Shown here: positions 19,237 to 31,550 of the stretch, in pieces
How the letters are laid out: the number at the start of each line of letters is the position of its first letter
Numbering within the stretch: the first letter of the stretch is position 1
Notes under the pieces: generated by a model
Database searches by the model: none
What the model was told of the DNA's origin: nothing
The model's input: only the letters and a program-made list of their open reading frames with translations
Assembly: GCF_001989995.2 (NCBI RefSeq)
Contig: NZ_JAHGUP010000027.1
Coordinates: forward strand, 62,001-126,000
Length of the DNA: 64,000 bases
Origin: Vibrio anguillarum
Lineage (GTDB): Bacteria; Pseudomonadota; Gammaproteobacteria; Enterobacterales; Vibrionaceae
Reading direction: 5' to 3'
Program-made: the position numbers and the translations under genes

Positions 19237-20709
19237 ATGATGAAACAGTTAAACGTTGATGTAGCCATTATTGGTGGTGGGACCGCAGGACTCGGCGCTT
19301 ATCGTGCAGCAAAAGCACATACGACTAGTGTCGTCATGATCGAAGGTGGCCCATACGGAACCACATGCGCTCGCGTCGGCTGCATGCCATCTAAGTTACT
19401 GATTGCGGCCGCTGAAAGCGTCCATCACATCCACAAAGCTCCTGCTTTTGGTATTCATCCTCAAGGTGAAATTGTCATTAATGGGCATGAAGTGATGGCG
19501 CGGGTAAAACGTGAACGTGACCGCTTTGTCGGATTTGTGCTTGAAGGCGTTGAGGAGATCCCCGCTGAAGACAAAATCTCAGGCTACGCCCAATTTATCG
19601 ACAACCACACCCTGCAAGTTGACAACCATACCCAAATCAACGCCAAGCGGATCGTGATTGCTACCGGTTCTCGCCCAGCCTACCCCGCGGTATGGCATGA
19701 ACTTGGCGATCGCTTAATCATTAATGACGACCTATTTGAGTGGGACGACTTACCGGAATCTGTTGCCGTATTTGGCCCTGGGGTGATTGGCTTAGAACTA
19801 GGTCAAGCCTTACATCGCTTAGGGGTAAAAGTGAAGCTGTTCGGCATTGGTGGACAAGTTGGCCCATTAACCGACCCTGATGTGATGGCTTACGCCGATA
19901 AAACGTTTAAAGAAGAATTCTATTTAGACGCTGACGTTAAAGTGGAAAGCATGAAACGCATTGCTTCTCCAACAGGCCAAAACGACAAAGTTGAAATCCA
20001 ATTCATCAACCGTGAAGGGCAACTCGAGACATTTGTCGTTGACTATGTGTTGGCGGCAACCGGTCGTCGCCCGAATGTAGATAAATTGGCAATTGAAAAT
20101 ACCGATATAGCCCTTGATGCGCGTGGCGTACCGACGGCCGATCACTATACGCTGCAAACCTCTGTAGACAATATTTTCATTGCTGGTGATGCCAGTAATC
20201 AACTGCCCCTGCTTCATGAAGCAGCCGATCAAGGCCGTATTGCAGGGGATAACGCTGGCCGCTACCCAGATATTCGCGCCGGGCTTCGTCGTTCCTCTAT
20301 CTCAGCGGTTTTTTCAGACCCACAAATTGCGATGGTCGGTGAATCCTACAAACAGCTAACCACTCGTTTAGGAAATTGTGGCTGTTTTGCTATCGGTACT
20401 GTGTCGTTTGAAAATCAAGGCCGTTCACGCGTCATGCTGCGCAATAAAGGGTTATTGCATGTGTATGGCGAACAAGGAACAGGGCGATTTTTAGGCGCTG
20501 AAATGATGGGACCGAATGCGGAGCACTTGGCTCATTTACTGGCGTGGGCACATCAAAATCAGATGACGATTTCACAGATGTTGGATATGCCTTTTTATCA
20601 CCCCGTAATTGAAGAAGGCGTGCGCACCGCGCTGCGTGATCTAAACGCTAAACTGCATTTAGGTCCTGAGATGATAAAGCATTGCATGGACTGCGGTCCG
20701 GGCTGTTAA
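19237..20709 (+). CDS. FAD-dependent disulfide oxidoreductase (dihydrolipoamide dehydrogenase/MerA-like)
   Basis: A class I pyridine nucleotide-disulfide oxidoreductase of about 490 residues. The N-terminal FAD fold has IIGGGTAG at 11-18, followed by the redox-active pair C44-C49 in TTCARVGC. The NAD(P) domain has [12 protein letters not shown], and the second FAD motif is NIFIAGDAS. The C-terminal dimer-interface His-Glu pair appears as HPVIEE. Unusually, the protein ends HCMDCGPGC, with three cysteines in the last eight residues. The longer frame from 19195 adds 14 residues and lacks support. Position after prx-grx suggests a peroxide-defence role, which is inference. Confidence 0.8.
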   Translation: MMKQLNVDVAIIGGGTAGLGAYRAAKAHTTSVVMIEGGPYGTTCARVGCMPSKLLIAAAESVHHIHKAPAFGIHPQGEIVINGHEVMARVKRERDRFVGFVLEGVEEIPAEDKISGYAQFIDNHTLQVDNHTQINAKRIVIATGSRPAYPAVWHELGDRLIINDDLFEWDDLPESVAVFGPGVIGLELGQALHRLGVKVKLFGIGGQVGPLTDPDVMAYADKTFKEEFYLDADVKVESMKRIASPTGQNDKVEIQFINREGQLETFVVDYVLAATGRRPNVDKLAIENTDIALDARGVPTADHYTLQTSVDNIFIAGDASNQLPLLHEAADQGRIAGDNAGRYPDIRAGLRRSSISAVFSDPQIAMVGESYKQLTTRLGNCGCFAIGTVSFENQGRSRVMLRNKGLLHVYGEQGTGRFLGAEMMGPNAEHLAHLLAWAHQNQMTISQMLDMPFYHPVIEEGVRTALRDLNAKLHLGPEMIKHCMDCGPGC

Positions 20710-20728
20710 TTTTCAACATCCATTCATG

Positions 20729-20754
20729 CGGTCGCCCTTGGGCGGCCGTTTTTT
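20729..20754 (+). terminator. Intrinsic terminator of the disulfide oxidoreductase gene
   Basis: CGGTCGCCC and GGGCGGCCG pair around TT and are followed by six T, 20 bases after the stop codon. Confidence 0.85.
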
Positions 20755-20838
20755 ATACGCTTTAGTTTCAGCCGCGCCTTAGACTCACACCTTCACGCAC
20801 GTTATACTGCCGTTATTTTCTCTTTAATGAACGCGCTT

Positions 20839-21093
20839 ATGCCTTGCAATAACTGCCAATCTTCGTGGTTTTGGAAAAAAATCGGCCGCTGCCAACGTTG
20901 TATGGATCAGCTCACTGTTTTGTCTGTTGGGTGCTGGCTTGTGTGGTGGTGGTTATGCAGGGAGAACCCTAAAACCATTGAATCGATCAGCTTGCTAATA
21001 GCGGGCTTTGCCTTTAACGGTTTGCTGTTTTTACATCTGTGGATGAAGTTTGTGGTACTCCCTTGGCGTAAGCGGCAAGGGCGCGACAAATAA
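20839..21093 (+). CDS. Small Cys-motif membrane protein, DUF3624 family
   Basis: An 84-residue protein beginning MPCNNCQSSWFWKKIGRCQRC. The two CxxC-type pairs near the N-terminus suggest a small zinc ribbon. Two hydrophobic segments follow: LTVLSVGCWLVWWWLC (about 25-40) and SLLIAGFAFNGLLFLHLWMKFVVL (about 51-74). The C-terminus is basic. I recognise it as DUF3624, found mainly in Vibrionaceae, without known function. An ATG four codons upstream is possible. A terminator follows. Confidence 0.7.
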   Translation: MPCNNCQSSWFWKKIGRCQRCMDQLTVLSVGCWLVWWWLCRENPKTIESISLLIAGFAFNGLLFLHLWMKFVVLPWRKRQGRDK

Positions 21094-21115
21094 AAAGCTA
21101 AAGAGCACAAAAGAA

Positions 21116-21153
21116 AAAGCCCCAGAACCAATAGTAGGTTTGGGGCCTTCTTA
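21116..21153 (+). terminator. Terminator after the DUF3624 gene
   Basis: AAGCCCCA pairs with TGGGGCCTT across a loop of about 16 bases, followed by TCTT. It lies between the DUF3624 gene and the convergent argH. Confidence 0.6.
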
Positions 21154-21286
21154 GATTCTTCTAAGAAAAAGCAGTGGTACAGTTATAGACCACGCTTTTC
21201 TTAAATTGTTCCGTGATCATTCGATCTTTTTGAGATCTTTTTCCAAGGCCTCATTAACGGCAATGATCGCGTTTGTAATCAACGTA

Positions 21287-23203
<1,917 letters not shown>

Positions 23204-23222
23204 TCAAATTGCTCAATCATTT

Positions 23223-23254
23223 TTATAATAAAGATCGCTACTAGAGCGATCTTT
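23223..23254 (-). terminator. Hairpin in the argG-argH gap
   Basis: AAAGATCGCT (23230-23239) and AGCGATCTTT (23245-23254) form a perfect 10-bp stem with a T-rich continuation on the minus strand. It lies inside the presumed argCBGH operon, so it may partially terminate or process the transcript before argH. Confidence 0.5.
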
Positions 23255-23290
23255 TATTGTTATTTTTGTGTCTCTACCTTGGGGGTTAAC

Positions 23291-24514
23291 CTAGGCTTTA
23301 TTCTTCTTTGCTTCGTTCAATGCTCTGATCCGGCTTGCCAACGAATAAAGACGAATGAAGCCGCCTGCGTGGCTTTGGTCATACACAACATCTTCACCAA
23401 AGGTCGCAAACTCTTCCGAGTACAAGCTGTTTTCCGAACGTTTTTGCGTCACTGTCGCTTGCCCTTTGTAAAGCTTCACAACCACTTCACCATTAACATC
23501 CTGTGCCAGCTCATCGGCTGCAGCCATGATGGATTTACGCAGCGGAGTGAACCAACGGCCATCGTATACAAGATGCGACGCTTTGACACCCAGTTCTTCA
23601 CGAAATTCGAATGAGGCTTTATCGAGCACTAACTGCTCAACAGCACGCAACGCTTCCATCATGATGGTGCCTCCTGGGGTTTCATAACAACCACGAGACT
23701 TCATACCAACCAAACGGTTTTCGACGATGTCGATACGACCAACTCCGTGTTTAGAGCCTTTCTCATTAAGGTAAACGAGTGCGTTGTAAGGCGTCATCAG
23801 TTCACCATCGACGCCAACGACTTCGCCTTTCGCGACCTGCAGTGTGACAAACTCTGGCTCATTTGGCGCTTGCTCTGGATCTACTGTCCATACCCAGCAA
23901 TCCTCATTAGGGGCGTTCCAAGTACTCTCAAGCACGCCACCTTCGGTCGAAATGTGCCACGCGTTCGCATCACGCGAGTAAATTTTCGTCAATGAAGCGG
24001 CGCAAGGAATGTTACGCTCAGCAAGGAAATCAAGACACTCTTCACGACTCACGATGTCCCACTCACGCCAAGGGGCAATCACATGTAAATCAGGCGCTAG
24101 GGCTGCAAACGCACCTTCAAAACGCACTTGGTCATTACCTTTCCCCGTACAGCCGTGACACAGCGCATCAGCACCCACTTTACGCGCCACTTCAACTTGA
24201 GCTTTGGCAATGATTGGGCGAGCCATTGACGTCCCAAGCAGGTATTTACCTTCGTAATAAGCACCTGTTTTTAGTGTTGGGTAGATGTATTCAGCGACCA
24301 TCTCTTCTTTAAGATCGACCACATAACACTCTGACGCGCCAGACGCTTTCGCTTTCTCTTCAATGCCGACCAATTCTTCTTCACCTTGGCCGACATCGGC
24401 AACAAAGGCAACCACTTCACAATCGTAGTTTTCTTTTAACCACGGAATGATTACCGAGGTATCTAGACCGCCAGAGTATGCGACAACGACTTTATTGACT
24501 TGAACCTTGCTCAT
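23291..24514 (-). CDS. argG: Argininosuccinate synthase
   Basis: It condenses citrulline and aspartate with ATP to form argininosuccinate. The 407-residue product has the N-type ATP pyrophosphatase loop [10 protein letters not shown] at about 12-21. Further signatures are [15 protein letters not shown] near 118 and [20 protein letters not shown] near 175. GGAGAAAG lies ahead of the ATG. It is the third gene of argCBGH; its product is the substrate of ArgH encoded next. Confidence 0.97.
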   Translation of the reverse strand: MSKVQVNKVVVAYSGGLDTSVIIPWLKENYDCEVVAFVADVGQGEEELVGIEEKAKASGASECYVVDLKEEMVAEYIYPTLKTGAYYEGKYLLGTSMARPIIAKAQVEVARKVGADALCHGCTGKGNDQVRFEGAFAALAPDLHVIAPWREWDIVSREECLDFLAERNIPCAASLTKIYSRDANAWHISTEGGVLESTWNAPNEDCWVWTVDPEQAPNEPEFVTLQVAKGEVVGVDGELMTPYNALVYLNEKGSKHGVGRIDIVENRLVGMKSRGCYETPGGTIMMEALRAVEQLVLDKASFEFREELGVKASHLVYDGRWFTPLRKSIMAAADELAQDVNGEVVVKLYKGQATVTQKRSENSLYSEEFATFGEDVVYDQSHAGGFIRLYSLASRIRALNEAKKNKA

Positions 24515-24607
24515 CTTACTTTCTCCATTTCCCGGCGCTGCGCTTGGCGGTCAGTGCTCTGGGTGATTAATTACTTACAGCTGTTATCAACAACTGATTA
24601 AATACGT

Positions 24608-25399
24608 TTATTGAGGTAAAAATTGGGTCCCGATACTTTCGCCCGCAAACAATTTGCTGAGCTTATCTGGGTAACGCCATGTCGCCACTTCAATCGGGCG
24701 ACCTAAATCATTTGCCGCTTCCAGCGCCGCTTTCACTTTGACAATCATGCCATCCGTGATCACTTTGCCTTTAATCAGCGCATTGGCCTGCTGCTCATTG
24801 AGGCTCGACAACAAATGGCCTTTGCCATCCAGCACGCCGCTCACATCGGAAAGCAGAACGAGTTCTGCATCCAATGCGCCAGCCACTGCAACGGCTGCTT
24901 GATCGGCGTTGACATTCATCATTTGGCCATCGGCGGTCAGGCCAATCGAGCTGATAATAGGCAAACCACCAGCGGCTAAAATCGCTTGCACGATTTGTGA
25001 ATCACCAGGAGAAGCCTTGCCCACTGCGCCGAGTTCTGGATCCAACTCTTCGACTTTGCATAACCCGCCATCAGCGAGCGATAAACCAACCGCGTTTAAG
25101 CCATCTTTAATCGCTTGCCCTTGCAGCATTTTGTTGGCTGTCCCAGCCAGCGCGCCTGCAATCAGCGGAATTTGATCATAAGGCGTGACACGCAAACCTT
25201 CTTTCTTCACGGTTTTTAGTTGTAATTTCGCCATCAGGTCATCGACGAGATAACCGCCCCCGTGCACGATGACAATTCGTCGCTGAGCTTGGGCTTGATA
25301 CAGTGCGATTGCGCCAAACAGTTTGCTTAGCGTTTCAGAACAAGACAGCGCCGCGCCGCCTAACTTAATCACTAATGGATTTTGCTTTGTATCTGTCAT
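24608..25399 (-). CDS. argB: Acetylglutamate kinase
   Basis: It phosphorylates N-acetylglutamate, the second arginine step. The 263-residue amino-acid-kinase fold starts [13 protein letters not shown], with [13 protein letters not shown] near residue 45, [15 protein letters not shown] near 165 and [13 protein letters not shown] near 186. The length and the absence of an N-terminal helix extension fit the E. coli-type, arginine-insensitive enzyme. It is 23 bases downstream of argC. Confidence 0.96.
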   Translation of the reverse strand: MTDTKQNPLVIKLGGAALSCSETLSKLFGAIALYQAQAQRRIVIVHGGGYLVDDLMAKLQLKTVKKEGLRVTPYDQIPLIAGALAGTANKMLQGQAIKDGLNAVGLSLADGGLCKVEELDPELGAVGKASPGDSQIVQAILAAGGLPIISSIGLTADGQMMNVNADQAAVAVAGALDAELVLLSDVSGVLDGKGHLLSSLNEQQANALIKGKVITDGMIVKVKAALEAANDLGRPIEVATWRYPDKLSKLFAGESIGTQFLPQ

Positions 25400-25422
25400 A
25401 TTTAACCCTTACGCTTGGTGCG

Positions 25423-26424
25423 TTACACCAAAGCCGTTAGCTCAGAAAAACCGTAATGAATATTTAAACACTGCATCGCTTGGCTCGATGCCCCCTTTAA
25501 TAAATTATCGATCGCGGACACGACGATAATATGCTCACCTTGCACTCGCCAACCGAGGTCGCAAAATGGTGTGAATTCAACATCTTTGATGCTCGGCAAG
25601 GTTGATTTGAGCCGAACCGCTGGTTTGTTAGCGTACGCCTTCTCAAAAGCATGGCTGACTTGTTGCTCTGAAACACCCGATGCAAGCTTCATCGTCACGG
25701 TGGCCAAAATACCGCGTTTGAAATTCCCTAAGTGAGGCGTAAAAATCACATCACATCCTAAATGGGCGACGATTTCAGGTTGGTGGCGATGAGTAAACAC
25801 GCCGTATGGCTGTAAGCTCACTTCACAAAAACTATTGGTTAATGTCGCTTTTCTGCCCGCACCTGTGACACCGCTGGTGGCATTAATCACCGGCCATTGA
25901 GTTGTATCTAACAAACCCGCTTCAACCAAAGGCTTTATCGCCAGTTGCGATGCGGTTGGATAGCAACCTGCAACGGCGATCAATTGGCTCTGCTTAATTG
26001 CCTCATAATTCCATTCCGCCAGTCCATAAACCGCGTTTTCTAACCATTGCAGGTGTTGATGTTTAAAACCATAGTAATTTTGGTAAAAATCATCACCTTT
26101 GACGCGAAAAGCACCAGAAAGGTCGAAAACTTGACAATTTTGCGCAAGAAAAATAGGCGCGAGATCATGGCTCACCTCATGAGCCGTAGCTAAAAACACC
26201 ACATCACATTGGCTTGCAACGCTCACCGGATCCACTAATGGTTGTACCTGCATGTCGACAATACCGGAGAGTTTGCCATGCAGCTCAGCCATTGGTTTTC
26301 CAGCATCTAGGCTATTGGCGGAAACGTATAAACCTGATAGCGTGAGTTGTGGGTGTTTTTGCACCATATACGCCAACTCAGCGCCGGTATAACCGCTAGC
26401 TCCGATAATTGTGGTTTTCAACAT
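25423..26424 (-). CDS. argC: N-acetyl-gamma-glutamyl-phosphate reductase
   Basis: An NADPH-dependent reductase for the third arginine step. The 333-residue protein has the dinucleotide fold [15 protein letters not shown] at about 5-19 and the catalytic cysteine in [12 protein letters not shown] near 155. [11 protein letters not shown] and [18 protein letters not shown] are further family blocks. It is the first gene of argCBGH and diverges from argE across 155 bases. Confidence 0.96.
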   Translation of the reverse strand: MLKTTIIGASGYTGAELAYMVQKHPQLTLSGLYVSANSLDAGKPMAELHGKLSGIVDMQVQPLVDPVSVASQCDVVFLATAHEVSHDLAPIFLAQNCQVFDLSGAFRVKGDDFYQNYYGFKHQHLQWLENAVYGLAEWNYEAIKQSQLIAVAGCYPTASQLAIKPLVEAGLLDTTQWPVINATSGVTGAGRKATLTNSFCEVSLQPYGVFTHRHQPEIVAHLGCDVIFTPHLGNFKRGILATVTMKLASGVSEQQVSHAFEKAYANKPAVRLKSTLPSIKDVEFTPFCDLGWRVQGEHIIVVSAIDNLLKGASSQAMQCLNIHYGFSELTALV

Positions 26425-26495
26425 CTCGTGACATCCAATTTCAAGGTAAAAAAGACAATCTAAAAATGACTATAAATTTCAAAAAAGACACTTAA

Positions 26496-26534
26496 CTCGG
26501 TTTTTTATTCACACAAAGTGATTTAATATGTGTT
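26496..26534. promoter_or_regulatory. Probable ArgR operator (paired ARG boxes) between argC and argE
   Basis: ATTCA at 26507-26511 and TGATT at 26519-26523 are separated by seven bases, the spacing between the inner half-sites of two tandem ARG boxes (each TGAAT-N4-ATTCA, 3-bp gap). The inner halves match well and the outer halves poorly. The place, between divergent argC and argE, is where ArgR is expected to act. Confidence 0.45.
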
Positions 26535-26579
26535 TTACCTTCTCACAATTACTCTGTCAATACTAGGAGCAAAGATAAT

Positions 26580-27716
26580 ATGCAATTACCCAGTTTTCTT
26601 GAGGTTTACCAAGGTCTGATTTCGACCTCTTCCATCAGCTCCACAGATGCTCGTTGGGACGAAGGTAACCAGAGTGTGATTGATAAATTGGCAAGCTGGT
26701 TTTCCAGCTTAGGGTTTGTAGTCGACACCATTGAAGTCGCGCCGGGAAAATACAATTTAGTGGCGAAGAAAGGGTGCGGCGAAGGTGGCCTACTGCTCGC
26801 GGGGCACAGTGATACCGTTCCATTTGACGAAGGACGTTGGAATTTTGAACCACACGCGTTAACGCAAGCCAATGATCGTTTCTATGGCTTAGGCACGGCA
26901 GACATGAAAGGCTTTTTTGCTTTTATCTACGAAGCGGTGAAAAAAGTCGATTGGAGTAAACAGAGTAAACCGCTGTATGTGTTGGCTACCTGTGATGAAG
27001 AAACCACTATGCTCGGCGCGAGTCATTTCACTGAACATGCACCATTTCAACCGGATTACTGCATTATTGGTGAGCCGACTAGCCTTGTGCCCATCCGCGG
27101 CCATAAAGGCCACGTAGCCAACGCTATTCGAGTGACAGGAAAATCGGGCCACTCGTCTGATCCTGCTCTGGGCGTAAATGCCATCGAAATCATGCATGAA
27201 GTGCTGTTCGCGTTAATGCAACTGCGCGACAAATTGATCAAAGAGTACCATCACCCAGGCTTTGCCATTCCTCACCCCACTTTGAACCTCGGCCATATCC
27301 ACGGTGGCGATAGTCCAAACCGCATTTGTGGCTGCTGCGAATTGCATTACGATGTGCGCCCGCTGCCCGGCATGAGTCTAGATGGGCTCGATAACTTGCT
27401 GCGCAATGCACTGAATGAAGTCAGTGCAAAATGGCCCGGTCGCATTGAGATTACCGCGCTGCATGATGCGATTCCGGGTTATGAATGTCAGCATGATCAC
27501 CCCTTTATTGGCAACATTGAAGAGATTTGCAATACCGCTTCACAAACCGTGAATTACTGTACTGAAGCACCGTTCTTACAACAATTATGCCCAACACTGG
27601 TACTCGGCCCAGGTTCGATCGATCAAGCGCATCAACCGGATGAATTCCTAGCGTTTGAATTTATTGATCCAACCATCTCGATTTTGTCCAAAGCAATGTA
27701 TAAATACTGCTTCTAG
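26580..27716 (+). CDS. argE: Acetylornithine deacetylase
   Basis: It hydrolyses N-acetylornithine to ornithine in the linear arginine pathway. The 378-residue M20-family metalloenzyme has the metal ligand motif [14 protein letters not shown] near 79-92, [11 protein letters not shown] near 108 and [10 protein letters not shown] near 142. The C-terminal histidine lies in [12 protein letters not shown]. It is divergent from argCBGH, as in E. coli, with the probable ArgR operator between them. The presence of argE together with the ArgA domain on ArgH agrees with the linear pathway. Confidence 0.95.
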   Translation: MQLPSFLEVYQGLISTSSISSTDARWDEGNQSVIDKLASWFSSLGFVVDTIEVAPGKYNLVAKKGCGEGGLLLAGHSDTVPFDEGRWNFEPHALTQANDRFYGLGTADMKGFFAFIYEAVKKVDWSKQSKPLYVLATCDEETTMLGASHFTEHAPFQPDYCIIGEPTSLVPIRGHKGHVANAIRVTGKSGHSSDPALGVNAIEIMHEVLFALMQLRDKLIKEYHHPGFAIPHPTLNLGHIHGGDSPNRICGCCELHYDVRPLPGMSLDGLDNLLRNALNEVSAKWPGRIEITALHDAIPGYECQHDHPFIGNIEEICNTASQTVNYCTEAPFLQQLCPTLVLGPGSIDQAHQPDEFLAFEFIDPTISILSKAMYKYCF

Positions 27717-27739
27717 CCTACCAAGCTTACTCAAGCGAT

Positions 27740-27775
27740 AAATGCCTGACAGCTTTTCTACGGTCGGGCATTTTT
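27740..27775 (+). terminator. Intrinsic terminator of argE
   Basis: AAATGCCTGAC pairs with GGTCGGGCATTT with one mismatch and is followed by T5, 24 bases after the stop. Confidence 0.8.
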
Positions 27776-27948
27776 GTAATAAAATTTCAGTAATTTACGC
27801 CAATTATTCACCAAATGATCACGTTCAATAACATTCAGCAATAATCGTAAAAATAGTCGGCTTTATTTGACTCTACAGGGATCTTTTCGCTAGATTGTGT
27901 ACTTAGCAAGGAACAATGGATGTAATTTTTTTACAAGGCAGGATGACA

Positions 27949-30582
27949 ATGAACGAAAAATACGCTGCGCTCAAAAGTAACGTGAGCATGCTTGGCCGTT
28001 TGCTGGGCAACACCATTCAGGACGCCCATGGTGACGTTATCTTAGAGAAAGTGGAAACCATCCGAAAACTTTCAAAATCAGCCCGTAATGGCAATCAAGC
28101 CGACCGAGACAGCTTGGTTGAAGAGATCAAAAACCTTCCCAACGAACAGCTCACCCCGGTAGCGCGGGCATTCAACCAATTTCTTAACTTAACCAACATG
28201 GCCGAGCAGTACCACACCATTTCACGTCACTGTGAAGAACATGTGTGTGAGCCTGATGCGATTAATTTACTGTTTACTAAACTGAATCAAAATAAAATCA
28301 GTAAATTGGATGCTGCTCAAGCGGTACGCGATCTCAATATTGAGTTAGTGCTAACGGCTCACCCAACCGAAATTACACGCCGCACGATGATCAACAAGCT
28401 GGTGAAAATTAACGAGTGTCTCTCCAAGCTTGAACTCAGTGACCTTTCATTTAAAGAGCGCCAAAAAACCGAACGCCGTTTAGAACAGTTAATCGCGCAA
28501 AGCTGGCATTCAGATGTGATTCGTAAGCAGCGCCCTACGCCACTGGATGAAGCAAAATGGGGCTTTGCGGTGGTGGAAAATTCTCTATGGCAAGCCGTGC
28601 CTGATTTTCTTCGTGAATTTGATGAGCACCTCACCAACTACTTAGGTGAAGGGCTACCAATTGATGCACGCCCTGTGCATTTTTCTTCGTGGATGGGCGG
28701 CGACCGTGATGGTAACCCCTTTGTGACTCATAAAATCACCCGTGAAGTAATGCTGCTTTCTCGATGGAAAGCGGCCGATCTCTACCTAGGTGATATCAAT
28801 GAGCTGGTCAGCGAATTGTCGATGACCAAATGCAGTGACGCGCTACGCGATTTGGCTGGCATAGATGAACACGAACCTTATCGCGCCATTCTCAAACGCC
28901 TGCGTGAACTACTCAGCGAAACACTGGAAGTGTTAGATGCCAAGATCAATGGCCAACAACTGGCACGCAAAGCACCACTGCAAAATATCGCACAGTTGTG
29001 GGAACCGCTTTATGCCTGCTACCAATCTTTACATCAATGCGGCATGGGCGTCATTGCCGATGGCTCGCTGCTTGATACTCTGCGCCGGATTAAAGCGTTT
29101 GGTGTGCATCTTGTACGTTTGGACATTCGCCAAGAGAGCACTCGTCACTCTGATGTGATCTCCGAGCTCACCCGTTATTTAGGCATTGGTGATTATGACC
29201 AGTGGAGCGAGCAAGACAAAATTGCGTTTCTCACCAATGAGTTGAGCTCAAAACGTCCTTTGTTACCTCGTGACTGGCAGCCTTCAGAAGCGGTACAAGA
29301 GGTGATCGACACCTGTAAAATCGTTGCTTCTCAGCCTCGCGAAGCCTTTGGTGCTTATGTGATTTCGATGGCTCGTACCGCATCAGATGTACTTGCCGTA
29401 CATCTATTGTTGCAAGAGTGTGGCTGCCCTTATCGCATGGACGTTTGTCCACTGTTCGAAACTTTGGATGATTTAAACAACGCAGAAACGGTGATCCGCC
29501 AGCTAATGGGCATTGATCTCTATCGTGGCTTTATTCAAAACCACCAGATGGTGATGATTGGTTACTCTGATTCGGCTAAAGATGCAGGTGTAATGTCCGC
29601 CGGTTGGGCGCAATACAGCGCAATGGAAGCTTTGGTTAATGTCAGTGAAGAGGCCGGAATTGAACTGACACTATTCCATGGACGTGGCGGCACCATTGGT
29701 CGCGGGGGCGCTCCAGCACATGCGGCACTGCTTTCACAACCACCCAAAAGCTTAAAAGGTGGCTTGCGTGTGACGGAGCAAGGCGAAATGATCCGCTTTA
29801 AACTTGGTCTACCAGAAGTAGCGGTCAATAGTTTTACGATGTACGCCAGCGCCATTTTAGAAGCGAACCTGCTGCCACCACCAGAGCCAAAACAAGATTG
29901 GCGCGACTTAATGGAGGTATTGTCTGAAGTCTCTTGCGAAGCGTATCGCCATATTGTTCGCGGCGAGCCGGACTTTGTCCCGTACTTCCGCCAAGCAACG
30001 CCAGAGCTAGAGCTGGGTAAATTACCGCTCGGTTCACGTCCGGCTAAACGCAACCCTAATGGTGGGGTCGAAAGCTTACGTGCAATCCCGTGGATCTTCT
30101 CTTGGAGCCAAAACCGCCTCGTGCTACCAGCCTGGCTAGGTGCGGGAGAAGCAATTCAGTTTTCTATCGATAAAGGACACCAAGCACTGCTGGAAGAGAT
30201 GTGCCGTGAATGGCCATTTTTCTCAACGCGTTTGGGCATGCTAGAAATGGTTTACTCCAAGTGCAACATTGAAATCTCACGCTATTACGATGAACGCTTA
30301 GTCGATGAATCGTTACGCCCGCTCGGTGAGCGTTTGCGTTCTCAATTACAGAAAGACATCAAAGCGGTGTTAAATGTAGAAAACAATGAGAACTTAATGC
30401 AAAGCGATCCTTGGGGTCAAGAGTCAATCCGTTTGCGCAATATCTATGTTGAGCCATTAAATATGCTGCAAGCAGAGCTGTTGTACCGCACTCGCCAAAC
30501 CGAAACCGCACCAGCAGAGTTAGAAGAAGCCTTAATGGTGACTATCGCGGGTATTGCAGCAGGAATGCGTAACACAGGCTAA
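27949..30582 (+). CDS. ppc: Phosphoenolpyruvate carboxylase
   Basis: It carboxylates PEP to oxaloacetate, refilling the TCA cycle and feeding aspartate synthesis. From the ATG at 27949 (AGGCAGGA upstream) it has 877 residues, the E. coli-type length; the open frame extends 11 codons further. The catalytic histidine lies in [12 protein letters not shown] near residue 135. The glycine-rich [16 protein letters not shown] near 570 is the second signature, and the protein ends with the conserved GMRNTG, whose terminal glycine is needed for activity. Monocistronic, with its own terminator. Confidence 0.97.
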   Translation: MNEKYAALKSNVSMLGRLLGNTIQDAHGDVILEKVETIRKLSKSARNGNQADRDSLVEEIKNLPNEQLTPVARAFNQFLNLTNMAEQYHTISRHCEEHVCEPDAINLLFTKLNQNKISKLDAAQAVRDLNIELVLTAHPTEITRRTMINKLVKINECLSKLELSDLSFKERQKTERRLEQLIAQSWHSDVIRKQRPTPLDEAKWGFAVVENSLWQAVPDFLREFDEHLTNYLGEGLPIDARPVHFSSWMGGDRDGNPFVTHKITREVMLLSRWKAADLYLGDINELVSELSMTKCSDALRDLAGIDEHEPYRAILKRLRELLSETLEVLDAKINGQQLARKAPLQNIAQLWEPLYACYQSLHQCGMGVIADGSLLDTLRRIKAFGVHLVRLDIRQESTRHSDVISELTRYLGIGDYDQWSEQDKIAFLTNELSSKRPLLPRDWQPSEAVQEVIDTCKIVASQPREAFGAYVISMARTASDVLAVHLLLQECGCPYRMDVCPLFETLDDLNNAETVIRQLMGIDLYRGFIQNHQMVMIGYSDSAKDAGVMSAGWAQYSAMEALVNVSEEAGIELTLFHGRGGTIGRGGAPAHAALLSQPPKSLKGGLRVTEQGEMIRFKLGLPEVAVNSFTMYASAILEANLLPPPEPKQDWRDLMEVLSEVSCEAYRHIVRGEPDFVPYFRQATPELELGKLPLGSRPAKRNPNGGVESLRAIPWIFSWSQNRLVLPAWLGAGEAIQFSIDKGHQALLEEMCREWPFFSTRLGMLEMVYSKCNIEISRYYDERLVDESLRPLGERLRSQLQKDIKAVLNVENNENLMQSDPWGQESIRLRNIYVEPLNMLQAELLYRTRQTETAPAELEEALMVTIAGIAAGMRNTG

Positions 30583-30611
30583 GTAACAGCATTTTATTTC
30601 ACAAACTAGCT

Positions 30612-30637
30612 AAAAGGCCGCCTGAGCGCGGCTTTTT
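30612..30637 (+). terminator. Intrinsic terminator of ppc
   Basis: AAAAGGCCGC and GCGCGGCTTTTT form a short GC stem with a T5 tail, 30 bases after the ppc stop codon. Confidence 0.75.
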
Positions 30638-30654
30638 ATTTTAAATCACAAAAA

Positions 30655-30675
30655 TTATTGAGCATATTATCAGTT
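30655..30675. promoter_or_regulatory. LuxR/HapR-type binding site upstream of aphA
   Basis: TTATTGAGCATATTATCAGT matches the LuxR-family master regulator palindrome (TTATTGA, six-base centre, TATCAATAA) with both conserved half-site cores. In V. cholerae and V. harveyi this regulator represses aphA at high cell density by binding its promoter. Confidence 0.65.
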
Positions 30676-30948
30676 TTTTAAGCTAAACTAACAAAGTATT
30701 CTACTTTATGCTTATTATTTAGATATACTACTGCTCCTCTGCGGTAGCATACAAACATAACAAATCGCAGGTCGATATGCGTCACGCATATAATCCTAGG
30801 TGATAAACGGCTTTTTAAGGTGACACAACCCACTCCGTCAATAGAAAGGTGGGTGTTGCTTAAACTCATTCATGATTGATGCCATCAGAAGCACAACACG
30901 AGTTTGAGCAAGTTGTTTTTGAGTTTATTAACTATTTGGATTAAAGAC

Positions 30949-31488
30949 ATGTCATTACCACACGTTATCCTCACTGTTTTGAGCACTCGCGATGCCACAG
31001 GGTACGACATCACAAAAGAGTTCTCTTCGAGCATTGGCTATTTTTGGAAAGCCAGCCACCAACAAGTTTACCGCGAACTGAATAAAATGGGTCAACAGGG
31101 CCTAGTCACTTGTGTATTAGAACCGCAAGATGGCAAGCCAGATCGTAAAGTTTACTCCATCACCGATGCAGGTCGCAGCGCTTTAGGTGAATGGTTTGAC
31201 CAACCTACAGCTCACCCAACCGTACGTGATGAATTTAGCGCTAAATTGATCGCTTGCGCGGTACAACCAGCAACACCTTACCGAATTCAACTGGGTGAAT
31301 TAGTTGAAGAATCGAAAAAATTGGTTGCTCACTACAAAGAGATTGAGTCTGCGTACTATGCAACACCAGCTACTCTCGATAAGCTACAGCGCCTTGAGCG
31401 TCTAACACTACGCCGCAACCTACTGGTTCGCCAAGCGTGGGTTGATTGGGCTGAAGAAGTGCTTACTGAACTCGATGCAATGGCTTAA
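30949..31488 (+). CDS. aphA: Low-cell-density quorum-sensing/virulence regulator AphA (PadR family)
   Basis: AphA is the low-density master regulator; in V. cholerae it activates tcpPH with AphB and opposes HapR. The 179-residue product from the ATG at 30949 begins MSLPHVILTVLSTRDATGYD. It has a PadR-type winged helix (SIGYFWKASHQQVYRELNKM, about 27-46) and a C-terminal antiparallel coiled-coil dimerisation region (about 100-179). The upstream frame adds 15 residues not found in the family. It differs at several positions from the V. cholerae protein as I remember it. Regulation by HapR and Qrr RNAs is suggested by the leader. Confidence 0.95.
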   Translation: MSLPHVILTVLSTRDATGYDITKEFSSSIGYFWKASHQQVYRELNKMGQQGLVTCVLEPQDGKPDRKVYSITDAGRSALGEWFDQPTAHPTVRDEFSAKLIACAVQPATPYRIQLGELVEESKKLVAHYKEIESAYYATPATLDKLQRLERLTLRRNLLVRQAWVDWAEEVLTELDAMA

Positions 31489-31498
31489 TGCCAACCAT

Positions 31499-31535
31499 AA
31501 AAAAGGGTGATGCTCTGTGAGCATCACCCTTTTTG
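31499..31535. terminator. Bidirectional terminator between aphA and cysE
   Basis: AAAGGGTGATGC and GCATCACCCTTT form a perfect stem with A and T tracts on the two sides, between convergent genes. Confidence 0.9.
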
Positions 31536-31550
31536 TTTTCCGCGACCAAA

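Larger units (their letters stand above)
30583..30948. promoter_or_regulatory. Long aphA control region and 5' leader
   Basis: This 366-base gap holds the ppc terminator, a LuxR/HapR-type palindrome (30655-30675), an AT-rich promoter region and a probable leader of about 200 bases. Within the leader, CCTAGGTGA at 30795-30803 is complementary to the TCACCTAG found in the first stem-loop of Vibrio Qrr RNAs (from memory). CCCAC and GTGGG around 30825-30855 can form a hairpin shortly before the coding region. No convincing ORF is present. Confidence 0.5.

Noticed and set aside
30678..30869. 63-codon minus-strand frame in the aphA control region
   Set aside because: No ribosome site and it overlaps regulatory sequence; not supported.
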